64,000 nt of DNA, taken from positions 186,001-250,000 of the forward strand of contig CAVRGS010000003.1 of the NCBI GenBank assembly GCA_963720765.1. The letters run 5' to 3'. Positions 44,305-53,364 of the stretch are shown piece by piece. The stretch comes from DASUAS01 sp963720765. Its GTDB lineage: Bacteria; Actinomycetota; Acidimicrobiia; IMCC26256; DASPTH01. The notes under the pieces were generated by a model. The model made no database searches. It saw only the letters and a program-made list of their open reading frames with translations, and was not told the DNA's origin. Made by a program: the position numbers and the translations under genes. Position 1 is the stretch's first letter. Each line of letters begins with the position of its first letter.

Positions 44305-44318
44305 GCGCGTCGTGCAGC

Positions 44319-45269
44319 TCAGTAGTTCGAGGGCAGCAGCCGCTCGAGGTACATGTAGGCGACGAACAGCGCGGCCAGGAACGGCACCACGCCGATGAAC
44401 CACGTCGTCCAACGCGGGTGACGGTGGAACAGCAGCCACCACAGCAGACCCGATCGCCAACGTGATCGCGCCCCAGAGGATCGTCGGTGTGCGCGACGAC
44501 GACTCGCCCGACAGGCCGCCGATGGTGGTGGCTTTCTTCCCCTTGGCCACCTCGGTGGGCGGCAGCGGTGCCGGCTGGTCGGGTCGGAGCTGCAACTGCG
44601 CGCGAACGATCAGCCGTTCCGAGGCCGAGTACTTCGGGTTGCACGTGGTGAGCGTCAGCGTGGCCAGGTCGTGACCGGGCCGCGCCGGATCGGGCGACGG
44701 GTCGAGCACGCTGACCTCGCTCGGATCGACCACGCGGATCTCGGTGACCTTGTAGTGGAAGTCGCCCTGCACGGTGGTGACGCGGATGTCGTCGCCGTTC
44801 GCGAGTTGGTCGAGATCGCCGAAGGGGTGGCTGTAGGTGGTCCGGTGGCCGGCGATCGCGCTGTTGCCCTCGTGCCCGGGCATCTGTGTGCTCGGGTAGT
44901 GGCCCGGCCCCTTGCGGAGGTCGTCGACGTTCACCCCCTCGACGATCGCGTCGCCCACGCCGATCTTGGGGATCCCGATCAACCCCACGGCCTCGCCCTG
45001 CGGGTGGTGCCGCGAAGGGAGCCAGGGTCGTGGTGGTCGGCACGACTGGATCGTCGACCGCCGTCGTGGTGGTCGGTGTCGTGGCCGTCGGTGAGGTCGT
45101 GGTGGTCGTCCGGGCGGCTCGCTGTGCTTGCTCGAACTGGTCACGCAGGTCGTTCTGGGCCTGCGCGGTGTAGATGCCGGTGCCCCACAGCTGGTAGGCC
45201 ACGAACATGAGGAGCAGCAGGCCCGACCGTCACGAGCACGCGTCCGACGGCTCCGAGCACCTCGCGCAT
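44319..45269 (-). CDS. Class E sortase, three frameshifts
   Basis: About 316 residues when repaired. N-terminal transmembrane helix (VLVTVGLLLLMFVAYQLWG), where an extra G near 45222 breaks the frame. Then a Thr/Pro-rich linker and the catalytic domain starting GLIGIPKIGVGDAIVEGV. The catalytic His is in AGHRTTYSHPFGDL, the Cys in TLTTCNPKYS and the Arg in SERLIVRAQL. A C-terminal helix (FIGVVPFLAALFVAYMYLERLLP, shortened) follows in a third frame. Class E enzymes join LAxTG-type surface proteins to the wall in high-GC Gram-positives, so this supports the actinobacterial assignment. Divergent from the ccm operon. Confidence 0.87.
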
Positions 45270-45373
45270 GGGGTGCGAGGCTAACGCTCACACTGTGCGG
45301 CACCGGGTCGCCGGTTCGACCGCTCTCGGCCACCGTCCGTAGAATCGGCGGGACCGATTACTCGGAGGCGAGA

Positions 45374-46064
45374 GTGCCTGCCGTCGTCCGTTGCCGCTCC
45401 GCCGTCTGTCTTCTCGGACGTTTTCCGGCGTTAGCCGGAGTCGACCTCGATGCGTCGACCGGTGAGATCGTTCTGCTCACCGGTGCCAACGGCGCGGGCA
45501 AGACCACCCTGCTTGCGCCTCCTCGCGGGTCTCGTGCCCCTCTACTCGGGCGAGGCAATGGTGCTCGACCACGATCTCGCCCTCGACCGCAAGGGAGCTC
45601 GCCGCGAGCTCGCGCTCGTCGGGCACGAGACCTTCTGCTACGACGACCTCACCGTTCGCGAGAACCTCCGGTTCGCAGCTCGCGCCGCAGGGCGAGACGA
45701 TGGCGATGCCGACACCGCGCTCGAACGACTCGGGCTCGCCCGCCAGGCCGACGTCGTGCACCGGCGCCTCTCCATGGGACAGCGCCGCCGCCTCGCAGTT
45801 GCGGTGGCGCTCTCACGCGATCCGCGCCTGCTCCTGCTCGACGAGCCCCATGCCGGCCTCGACGCCGAAGGGCGCGAGTTCCTCGACGATGTCGTGCGCG
45901 CCGCGCCGGGTGAGTCGCGCACGGTGCTGCTGGCGTCGCACGAGCTCGACCACGCGCGCGCCCTGGCGACCCGCGAAGTCGTGATCACCGCCGGCCAGGC
46001 GCATCTGGGACCGGTCGGTCCTGTCGACGACGTGAACGAGTCGACCGATCGAGGTGTGGCGTGA
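45374..46064 (+). CDS. ccmA: Heme exporter ATP-binding protein CcmA, frameshifted near 45513
   Basis: About 230 residues. Small ABC ATPase: Walker A TGANGAGKTTLL, signature LSMGQRRR, Walker B LLLLDEPHAGLD, H-loop SHELDH. One extra T near 45513 splits Leu-Leu from Arg-Leu-Leu-Ala-Gly. With CcmB, CcmC and CcmD it powers release of holo-CcmE during System I cytochrome c maturation. GTG 45374 is the start; the 3' end overlaps ccmB by 4 nt. First gene of a nine-gene operon. Confidence 0.92.
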
Positions 46065-46735
46065 CCCTCTGGCGCGAGGTACGGCTGGTCGCAGGCAAGG
46101 ACCTGAAGATCGAAGGCCGAACGCGCGTGACCGCGCAGCAGATCATCCCCTTCGGACTGATCGTGCTGCTGCTGTTCGCGTTCGCGCTCGATCCCGACCG
46201 CGGGATCCTGCGTCGGGTCGCGCCAGGGCTGTTCTGGGTGACCGTGCTGCTGGCTTCGCTGCTGGCAGTGTCGCGGTCGTTCGGCATCGAGGCCGACAAC
46301 GGTGCCCGCGACGGCCTCCGCTTGTCGGGTCTCGACGGGCCGGCGCTGTTCCTCGGCAAGGCCGCCGCCATCGCGGTGCAATTGCTCGCACTCGAGCTGG
46401 TGCTGGCGGCGACGGTGGTGCTCGTCTACGGCATCGAGCTGAACACGCTGGTGCCCCTCATCCTGGCCACCCTGGCCGCGACCGTCGGGGTGGCGGCCAC
46501 CGGTACCCTCTACGGCGTGCTCGCCGCAGGAGTGCGGGTGCGCGAGACCCTGGTGCCGGTGCTCCTGCTCCCCGTGGTGGCGCCGGTGCTTCTCGGGGCC
46601 ACCCGAGCCTGGGAAGCGGCGATCGACGGCATACCGTCGGACGCATGGCCTTGGGTGGCGCTCCTCGCGGTGTTCGCACTGCTCTTCACGGCGATCGGGA
46701 TGCTGGCGTTCGGCCCGCTCCTGGAGGAAGCATGA
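46061..46735 (+). CDS. ccmB: Heme exporter membrane protein CcmB
   Basis: 224 residues with six transmembrane helices and the CcmB opening (REVRLVAGKDLKIEGRTR, QQIIPFGLIVLLLFAFAL). It forms the membrane part of the CcmAB complex. Both ends overlap the neighbours by 4 nt (ccmA stop / GTG start, own stop / ccmC ATG). Frame intact. Sequence of the loop FGIEADNGARDGLRLSG is the conserved cytoplasmic coupling region. Confidence 0.92.
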   Translation: MTLWREVRLVAGKDLKIEGRTRVTAQQIIPFGLIVLLLFAFALDPDRGILRRVAPGLFWVTVLLASLLAVSRSFGIEADNGARDGLRLSGLDGPALFLGKAAAIAVQLLALELVLAATVVLVYGIELNTLVPLILATLAATVGVAATGTLYGVLAAGVRVRETLVPVLLLPVVAPVLLGATRAWEAAIDGIPSDAWPWVALLAVFALLFTAIGMLAFGPLLEEA

Positions 46736-47490
46736 GCGACGACAGGGCGAGCGGGAACGACGTGACGACGCTGCTGAAGCCTCAGCTGAGCAAGCTGCTG
46801 GGCTGGCTGGCGCTCGCGTCGATGATCGTGCTCGTGCTCTTCGGGTTGTGGGGCGCGCCCAAGGACGAGGTGCAGGGCGACGCCCAGCGCCTGATGTACC
46901 TGCACGTGCCCGCGGCGTGGATCGCGTACCTCGCCTTCGGCGTCACCGCGCTCGGCTCTGCGCTGTGGCTGTGGCCGCGCACGCGAGCGACGGTCTGGGA
47001 CCGCATCGCCGGCGCGTCAGCCGAGCTCGGCGTGATCTTCACCGCACTCACACTGATCCTCGGGTCGCTGTGGGGTCGCCCGGTGTGGGGCGTGTGGTGG
47101 GCATGGGACGCGCGGCTCGTCACCACCGCGGTGCTGTTCTTCCTCTATCTCGGCTACCTCGCGTTGCGCCGCATTCCGGCCGCGCCGGACGCGCGTGCCA
47201 AGCGGTGCGCGATCGCCGCGCTCATCGCGTTCGTCGACGTGCCGATCGTGCACTTCTCGGTGAACTGGTGGCGCACGCTGCATCAACAAGGCACGGTGTT
47301 CAACGAGCGACTCGACGCCAAGATCCACGGCGTGATGGCCTTCACCCTGTGGTTCGGGGTGCTCGCGTTCACGCTGGTGTTCTTCTATCTGCTCGACAAG
47401 CGCTACCACCTCCTCGCGCTCGACGAAGATCGCGAAGAGCGCGAGGTCCAGGAGGCCATCGCCGAGCGGGTGGGGGCGGTGACGCCGTGA
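46732..47490 (+). CDS. ccmC: Heme lyase/transporter CcmC
   Basis: 252 residues, six helices. The WWD motif that binds heme is present as GSLWGRPVWGVWWAWDARLVT (in part), with the flanking histidines YLHVPAAW and VDVPIVHFSVNWWRTLHQ. CcmC attaches heme to CcmE on the outer face of the membrane. ATG 46732 overlaps the ccmB stop. The C-terminus is longer and charged. Confidence 0.94.
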   Translation: MSDDRASGNDVTTLLKPQLSKLLGWLALASMIVLVLFGLWGAPKDEVQGDAQRLMYLHVPAAWIAYLAFGVTALGSALWLWPRTRATVWDRIAGASAELGVIFTALTLILGSLWGRPVWGVWWAWDARLVTTAVLFFLYLGYLALRRIPAAPDARAKRCAIAALIAFVDVPIVHFSVNWWRTLHQQGTVFNERLDAKIHGVMAFTLWFGVLAFTLVFFYLLDKRYHLLALDEDREEREVQEAIAERVGAVTP

Positions 47491-47606
47491 ACTTCGCCGA
47501 GTACGTCATCACCGGCTGGGTGCTCACGTTCGCGGTCCTCGGCGCGTACTGGGTCTGGATCGTCCAACGCACCAAGCGCGCGGAACGCTCGCGAGGTGAG
47601 GAGTGA
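47487..47606 (+). CDS. ccmD: CcmD-like small membrane protein
   Basis: 39 residues from GTG 47487: FAEYVITGWVLTFAVLGAYW, one helix, then a basic tail (RTKRAERSR). Size, topology and position between ccmC and ccmE match CcmD, which helps CcmABC release holo-CcmE. It overlaps both neighbours by 4 nt. Confidence 0.8.
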   Translation: MNFAEYVITGWVLTFAVLGAYWVWIVQRTKRAERSRGEE

Positions 47607-48078
47607 CGACGGTCGCGTCGCCCGCCTGCGGCCCCCGCGCCCCGCCCCCAACCCAAGCGGCGCGGTCGCTACATCGTCGCGATCGGCGGCTGTGTCGTCG
47701 CGGTCGTCGCGATCATCGTGCTCGGGTTCGCGCTCTCGGAGAACGTCGTGTACTTCCGCACGGTCACCGAGGCGGTGCACAACCGCAAGGACGAGGGCAC
47801 GTCGCGCTTCCGCCTCGCCGGCGGTGTGGTGAAGACCAGCGTGGTCGACACGCGGCACGGCGTGAACTTCCTGGTCACCGACGGCAAGAACACCGTCGCC
47901 GTCCACCACGACGGCGACACGCCTGCGCTGTTCAAGCCCGGCGCCCCGGTCGTGGTCGAGGGGCACTGGGCGTCGAAGTCGTCGCAGCGCGCCGTTCTTG
48001 TCCGATCGCATCCTGATCCGGCACGGCGCCGACTACACCCCGCCGAAGGTGAACACCGACAAGGCCCCGAATTCGTGA
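47603..48078 (+). CDS. ccmE: Heme chaperone CcmE, two frameshifts
   Basis: About 158 residues. A basic start, one transmembrane helix (VAIGGCVVAVVAIIVLGFAL), then the OB-fold (VTEAVHNRKDEGTSRFRLAGGV, VVVEGHW). The C-terminal loop, in the frame restored near 47993, reads ILIRHGADYTPPKV. This is the HxxxY motif in which His binds heme covalently. The N-terminal indel lies near 47640. Stop at 48078; a longer stop at 48107 belongs to the wrong frame. Confidence 0.9.
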
Positions 48079-48103
48079 CGGCCGAGCTCGTGAGGATGGC
48101 TGC

Positions 48104-50146
48104 GTGAAGGCAGCACTCGGATACGCCGCCGTCGCGCTCGGGGCCGGCGCCGCGGTCGTCGGCATCACCGCTCTCCTCGCCGGCCTCCAGCTGCGCGACG
48201 CGTTCCTGCTCCGGTTCGGACGTCGCTGCGTGTACGCCGTGTTCGCCGCTGCGATCGCCGCGGCTGCGGTCATGGAGTGGGCGCTGATCAGCCACGACTT
48301 CTCCATCCGCTACGTCGCCGAGAACAACGCCACTGGCACGCCGTTGCTCTTCACGATCACGGGCCTGTGGGCCGCGCTCGAGGGCTCGATCCTGCTCTGG
48401 TCGGTGATCCTGGGCGGCTACCTCACGTTCGTGGCGTTCAAGTTCCGCAAGCGCGAGCAGGATTCGATCGTGGCGGTGGCGATCATCACCGGTCTGGTCG
48501 TCGCGCTGTTCTTCTCCGCGCTGATGCTCGGACCGGCGAATCCGTTCCACGAGCTGGCGACGGTCCCGCTCGACGGACGCGGGCCCAACCCGCTCCTGCA
48601 GAACCACATCCTCATGGCGTTCCACCCGCCGATCCTGTACCTCGGGTACGTGGGCTTCACCGTCCCGTTCATGTTCGGCATCGCCGCGCTGGTCACCGGC
48701 CGCTTCGGTGAAGGATGGCTGTCCGACACGCGCCGGGCGACGCTGGTCGCGTGGGGCTTCCTCACCGTCGGGATCATCCTCGGCGCGTGGTGGAGCTACG
48801 AGGTGCTCGGCTGGGGTGGCTTCTGGGCGTGGGACCCGGTGGAGAACGCGTCGTTCCTGCCGTGGCTGACCGCGACCGCATTCATCCACTCGGTGATCGT
48901 GCAGGAACGCCGCGGGATGCTGCGCGTGTGGAACCTGTCGCTGGTGATCGCGACGTTCTGCCTCACCATCCTCGGCACGTTCCTCACCCGTTCGGGCGTG
49001 ATCGACTCGGTGCACGCGTTCACGCAGTCCGACATCGGTCCGTGGCTGCTCACCTTCTTCGGCGTCGTCGCTGCCACCGGCATCGGCCTCATCGCCTGGC
49101 GCGGCGACAAGCTCCGCGCGCCAGGGCACATCGACTCCGCGGTGTCGCGCGAGTCGGCATTCCTGATGAACAACCTCCTCTTCGCCGCGCTCGCGTTCGT
49201 CGTGTTGCTGGGCACCGTGTTCCCCCTGATCGCGGAGGCGCTGCGCGGCAGCCGCCTCTCGGTGGGGGAGCCGTACTTCGACCGCATGGCCACGCCCGTC
49301 GGGCTCGCGCTGCTGTTCCTGATGGCGGTCGCCCCCGCGCTGCCGTGGCGGGCCACCAGCGGCGAGGTGGTGCGCAACCGGTTGCTGATCCCCGCGTGGA
49401 TCGGTGGGCTCACGATGCTCGCAGCGGTGATCCTCGGCGCACGTGGGCTCGCCGAGATCCTGGCCTACGGGCTGGGCGCGTTCGCGACCGCAGGCATCGT
49501 GCGCCAGTTCGTCCTCGGCATCAGAGGTCGTCGCCGCGCGCTCGGTGAGTCGCGCGCCGTCGCGTCGGGACGGGCGACGCGTTCCAATCCCCGGTTGTAC
49601 GGCGGGCTCGTCGTGCACTTCGGGGTGGTGTTGATCGCAGTGGTGTTGGCGGCGTCGTCGGCGTACGGCGCCAACCGCGACGTGAAGTTGCAGCGGGGCG
49701 AGTCGGCAACGGTCGGGGGCTACACGCTCACGTTCCTGGGGTCGCACACCTCGCGCAGCGACCAGAAGACGACGATCTCGGCCGACATCAAGGTCGCGAA
49801 GGGCGACCGTGTGCTCGGCACCTACGCGCCCGCGATCTCGACGTACCCGAACAGCACCGAGGGCATCGGCACGCCGTCGGTGCACACCGGACTGGTCGAC
49901 GACGTGTACCTCACGTTGGTCTCGTCGCCCGGCGCGCGGCGCGCGATCACGCTGGGTGTGCGCATCAATCCGCTCATCGTGTGGCTGTGGATCGGTGGGG
50001 CGTTCATGGCGCTCGGCACGGTCCTCGCGTTGGCGCCGCGCCTGCGTCGGCGGCCGCAGCCGAAAGCGTCAGACGATCTCGTGCCGGTGCCGGCCTCGGA
50101 CCCTGAGCCCGACGCGCGCGAAGAGGTGGAAGAGGTGCCGGTGTGA
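48104..50146 (+). CDS. ccmF: Cytochrome c heme lyase CcmF
   Basis: 680 residues, about fifteen helices. The WWD motif is GWGGFWAWDPVENASFLPWL (all twenty). The conserved His regions (VMEWALISHDFS, NHILMAFHPPILYLGY, ATAFIHS) line the heme site. It joins heme from CcmE to the apocytochrome CxxCH. GTG 48104 is preceded by GAGG and starts 25 nt after ccmE. The C-terminal 80 residues are charged. Frame intact; the largest gene of the operon. Confidence 0.95.
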   Translation: MKAALGYAAVALGAGAAVVGITALLAGLQLRDAFLLRFGRRCVYAVFAAAIAAAAVMEWALISHDFSIRYVAENNATGTPLLFTITGLWAALEGSILLWSVILGGYLTFVAFKFRKREQDSIVAVAIITGLVVALFFSALMLGPANPFHELATVPLDGRGPNPLLQNHILMAFHPPILYLGYVGFTVPFMFGIAALVTGRFGEGWLSDTRRATLVAWGFLTVGIILGAWWSYEVLGWGGFWAWDPVENASFLPWLTATAFIHSVIVQERRGMLRVWNLSLVIATFCLTILGTFLTRSGVIDSVHAFTQSDIGPWLLTFFGVVAATGIGLIAWRGDKLRAPGHIDSAVSRESAFLMNNLLFAALAFVVLLGTVFPLIAEALRGSRLSVGEPYFDRMATPVGLALLFLMAVAPALPWRATSGEVVRNRLLIPAWIGGLTMLAAVILGARGLAEILAYGLGAFATAGIVRQFVLGIRGRRRALGESRAVASGRATRSNPRLYGGLVVHFGVVLIAVVLAASSAYGANRDVKLQRGESATVGGYTLTFLGSHTSRSDQKTTISADIKVAKGDRVLGTYAPAISTYPNSTEGIGTPSVHTGLVDDVYLTLVSSPGARRAITLGVRINPLIVWLWIGGAFMALGTVLALAPRLRRRPQPKASDDLVPVPASDPEPDAREEVEEVPV

Positions 50147-50701
50147 AGCACCCTGCTCGCATCGCGCGCGCTCGCGGTCGCGCTGGTCGTCGTCGTGTTC
50201 GGAGTGGTGCTGGCGTTGAACGTCGGGGACGATCCGCAGCAGGACGCGCAGCAGAGCCACCTGGTGGGCAAGGCTGCGCCCGCGTTCGACCTCCCCGATC
50301 TGGCGGGCGGTCGGATCACGCTCGCGGACGTCGCCGGGAAGTCGGCGATCGTGAACTTCTGGAACCACTGGTGCATCCCATGCCAGCAGGAGGCGCCGGC
50401 GCTCGAGTCGTTCTACGCCGCGCACAAGGACGATCCCGACTTCGCCATGATCGGCATCGTGCGCGATGACACCACCGGCGACGTGAAGGCGTACGTGAAG
50501 AAGAACGGCGTCGAGTGGAAGATCGCACTCGATCCGGGCTCGGTCGCCGCGCTCGACTTCGGCACCCGAGGCCAACCGGAGACCTACGCGATCTCGCCGA
50601 CCGGGATCATCGCGGCAGCCAAGTACGGGCCGATGTCGGTGAAGGATCTCGAGTACTTCCTCGCCGCCGCGCGACAGAACCGCGTGATCACGCCTTCATG
50701 A
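50143..50701 (+). CDS. ccmG: Thiol-disulfide reductase CcmG/ResA-like, frameshifted near 50155
   Basis: About 185 residues. A membrane anchor (ALVVVVFGVVLALN) and a thioredoxin fold with FDLPDLAGGRITLADVAGK, NFWNHWCIPCQQEAP (CxxC active site) and GQPETYAISPTGII (cis-Pro loop is degenerate). A C-run near 50155 probably has an extra base; removing it joins GTG 50143 to the helix. It reduces apocytochrome or CcmH thiols. It overlaps ccmF by 4 nt. Confidence 0.9.
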
Positions 50702-50711
50702 TCCGGCAGTC

Positions 50712-51173
50712 ATGATCAAGAAATGGGGTCCATGGATCGCACTCGGCCTGGTCGTCGTGGTCGCGCTCGCGGTCGTGCTGTGGCCGAACGGTTCGCGGTC
50801 TCTCGCGGCTCGTGCGCACGACCTCGAGACCGAGTTCAAGTGCCCCGAGTGCTCGGGTTTGTCGGTCGCCGACAGCCAGGCGCCGACCTCGCGCGCGATC
50901 CGAACCGACATCAAGCGCCGCATCAGGGAGGGGCAGAGCGATGCGGAGATCCGCCAGGCGTACATCGACACCTACGGCGAGTCGATCCTGCTCAGCCCTC
51001 AGAACTCAGGAGTGAGCCTCCTCGTGTGGATCCTGCCGATCGTGGTGCTCGCGTTGGGCGCGACCGGCATCGTGTTCGTGCTGCGCCGCAACCGCGACCA
51101 ACCGCACCTCCACGCCACCGAGGCCGACGAGCGGCTCGTGCAACGGGAGCAGGGTGATGGCCGACAAGCCTGA
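50712..51173 (+). CDS. ccmH: Cytochrome c maturation protein CcmH (CycL-type)
   Basis: 153 residues. N-terminal helix, then EFKCPECSGLSVADSQAP, the CxxC of CcmH that handles apocytochrome thiols. The three-helix domain (IRTDIKRRIREGQSDAEIRQAYIDTYGESILL, shortened) and a second C-terminal transmembrane helix follow. It starts 10 nt after ccmG and overlaps the ccmI-like gene. Confidence 0.92.
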   Translation: MIKKWGPWIALGLVVVVALAVVLWPNGSRSLAARAHDLETEFKCPECSGLSVADSQAPTSRAIRTDIKRRIREGQSDAEIRQAYIDTYGESILLSPQNSGVSLLVWILPIVVLALGATGIVFVLRRNRDQPHLHATEADERLVQREQGDGRQA

Positions 51174-52086
51174 AGACAACGACCTGGACCCGGAACGCCT
51201 GGATCCAGAGAGAAGGCGTGAGCTCGAGGACGAGCGCGACTTCCTCATGCAGTCGCTCGACGACCTCGAGCTCGAGCACGAGAGCGGCGGCATCGACGAA
51301 GAGTCGTACGCCGAGCTGCACGACGACTACACGGCCCGCGCCGCGGCCGTGATCCGCACTCTGCGCGACGGCGTCGACGTCACGCCGGTCACCCCGCCGC
51401 GATCGACCAGCCAGAAGCGCCGGCGCGTCGTGCTCGTCAGCGCCGTGCTGGTGTTCGCGATCGCCGCGGGGACGTCACTGGCGTATGCGCTCGGCGCCCG
51501 CCTCCCCGGGCAGACGTCGTCGGGCAACTCGGCCGCGGCGCCGTCGACGACGAACGCCACGCAGGCTGCGCTGTCGAAGAAGATCGACGGCCTCCAGACC
51601 AAGGTCAACGCGAGTCCCGACGACTACGACCTTCGACTCCAGCTCGCGCGCGCGTACGAGGAGAACGGTGATCTCGCGAACGCGCTCAAGCAATCCGACG
51701 CCGCGATCACCATCGACGCGAATCGTCCCGAAGGCCACACGAACGCAGCGCGGCTGATCTTCCTGGCGTCTGAGGTCGCGCCGGCACAGGAGGCCAAGAA
51801 CACGTTGATCGCGCAGGCCTTGGCCGGATTCAACCAGGCCATCACCGTCGACCCGAACTACGCCGACAGCTACTACTACCGCGCCGTCCTGTACTCGCAA
51901 TCGTCGTTGCGTGACTACGCGCGTGCACAGGTCGATCTGCAGAACTACCTCGTGAAAGCGCCCGGCGGGACGTGGGCCGCGCTCGCCCGCCAGCTGCTCG
52001 CGCAGGTCACGACGGCGCTCGAAAGCCCTTCGACTACGGTGCCTCCGACGTCCACCACGAGGAAGCCGTCCTCGGGAAAGAAGTAG
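51157..52086 (+). CDS. ccmI: CcmI-like TPR protein
   Basis: About 309 residues from ATG 51157 (an in-frame GTG lies at 51154). An acidic N-terminus with the helical motif ERDFLMQSLDDLELEHESG, typical of CcmI and CcmH fusions. One transmembrane helix (about 88-108), a Ser/Thr linker, then tetratricopeptide repeats (LRLQLARAYEENGDLANAL, ADSYYYRAVLYSQ). It presents apocytochrome c to the heme lyase. The start overlaps ccmH by 17 nt. Confidence 0.85.
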   Translation: MADKPEDNDLDPERLDPERRRELEDERDFLMQSLDDLELEHESGGIDEESYAELHDDYTARAAAVIRTLRDGVDVTPVTPPRSTSQKRRRVVLVSAVLVFAIAAGTSLAYALGARLPGQTSSGNSAAAPSTTNATQAALSKKIDGLQTKVNASPDDYDLRLQLARAYEENGDLANALKQSDAAITIDANRPEGHTNAARLIFLASEVAPAQEAKNTLIAQALAGFNQAITVDPNYADSYYYRAVLYSQSSLRDYARAQVDLQNYLVKAPGGTWAALARQLLAQVTTALESPSTTVPPTSTTRKPSSGKK

Positions 52087-52091
52087 AAGCC

Positions 52092-52568
52092 ATGGCGCAG
52101 CCTCCCGCGTTCGAGATCGACACCGACAAGATCTACCGCGTGACCATCACCACCGACCGCGGCCAGATCATCGCCGACCTCGACCCGAAGCTCGCGCCGA
52201 ATTCCGTCAACCACTTCGTGCAGTTGTCGCAGGCGGGCTTCTACGACGGCCTCACCTTCCACCGCGTCGAGCCCGGGTTCGTGATCCAGGGCGGCGACCC
52301 CGAGGGCACGGGGCGAGGTGGCCCGGGCTACCGCTGGGACGACGAGCCCGTGCTGGGCGAGTACACGCTGGGCGCGCTGGCAATGGCCAACGCCGGTCCC
52401 AACACCAACGGCTCGCAGTTCTTCATCACCACCGCCGACTGCACCCGCAACCTCACGAAGAGCTACAACCTCTTCGGCTACGTCACGCCGGCGAGCATGA
52501 ACGTCGCGCTCGAGACACAGCGCGGCGACGTGATGCGCTCGGTCACGGTGGAAGAGCTGGAAGGCTGA
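52092..52568 (+). CDS. Peptidyl-prolyl cis-trans isomerase, cyclophilin type
   Basis: 158 residues from ATG 52092, 5 nt after ccmI. Cyclophilin core: NHFVQLSQAGFYDGLTFHRV (Arg for catalysis), GFVIQGGDPEGTGRGGPGY, LAMANAGPNTNGSQFFIT and NLFGYV. No signal peptide, so cytoplasmic. It catalyses proline isomerisation in protein folding. Co-directional with the ccm operon but not a usual member. Confidence 0.93.
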   Translation: MAQPPAFEIDTDKIYRVTITTDRGQIIADLDPKLAPNSVNHFVQLSQAGFYDGLTFHRVEPGFVIQGGDPEGTGRGGPGYRWDDEPVLGEYTLGALAMANAGPNTNGSQFFITTADCTRNLTKSYNLFGYVTPASMNVALETQRGDVMRSVTVEELEG

Positions 52569-52578
52569 TCGCCCCACG

Positions 52579-53364
52579 ATGAGTGGCGACGCAGGGATCT
52601 TCGGACCCGACAGCGTCGTCTGGCGCGTCCACGCAGATCCGGCGATGTTGGTCGGGGGTCTGCGGGCGCTGCTGGTCCAGGGACTCGAACCGCGTGCCAT
52701 GGCCGCGGTCGATCAGCACAGCGCGTTCCGTGAAGACCCCTGGGGTCGACTCGAACGCACGACGCAGTTCGTGCTCGCCACCACCTACGGCGACACTGCG
52801 ACTGCCGAGCAAGCGGCCGGGATCGTCCGCAAGGTCCACGAGCACATCCACGGTGTCGACCCGGTCACGGGAGAGGCGTACTCCGCGAACGATCCCGATC
52901 TGCTGCTGTGGATCCATGCGGCCGAGGTGGAGTCGTTCCTGCTCGCGTACCGAACGTACGCGGGGCGGATCACTTCAGAAGACGGTGATCGGTACGTGAG
53001 CGAGATGGCGCGTGTCGCAGAGATGGTCGGGCTCCCGCCCGGGCGCGCACCGCGCACCGAAGGCGAGCTGCGTGACTACCTGCGCTCGGTGCGCGGCCTG
53101 CAAGCCACGCCCGCCGCGTTCGACGGCCTGCGCGTCGTGATGTTCCCACCGATGGACCTGAAATTTCGCCCGCTGTGGGCAATCCCCACGACGGCTGCGA
53201 TCGCCATCCTCCCGTCGTACGCGCGTCGGCTCTACCGCATCCCGTGGTTCCCGCCCGCCGCATTGCCGGTCCGGACCGCAGTGTTCGCGCTGAGTCGTGT
53301 GCTCAACCTGGTGACGCCGACGCCGCCGTCGCTGCGTGCGGCGCGCGAGCGCGTCGCCGCGTGA
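52579..53364 (+). CDS. Oxygenase MpaB family protein (DUF2236)
   Basis: 261 residues, ATG 52579. The MpaB/latex-clearing-like family binds heme with a His from a helix; the VRKVHEHIHG, WIHAAEVESFL and FPPMDLKFRP blocks correspond to its conserved parts. Members oxidise terpenoid or rubber-like substrates, mostly uncharacterised in actinobacteria. It follows the cyclophilin by 10 nt and overlaps the convergent TauE gene by 62 nt. Frame intact. Confidence 0.8.
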   Translation: MSGDAGIFGPDSVVWRVHADPAMLVGGLRALLVQGLEPRAMAAVDQHSAFREDPWGRLERTTQFVLATTYGDTATAEQAAGIVRKVHEHIHGVDPVTGEAYSANDPDLLLWIHAAEVESFLLAYRTYAGRITSEDGDRYVSEMARVAEMVGLPPGRAPRTEGELRDYLRSVRGLQATPAAFDGLRVVMFPPMDLKFRPLWAIPTTAAIAILPSYARRLYRIPWFPPAALPVRTAVFALSRVLNLVTPTPPSLRAARERVAA

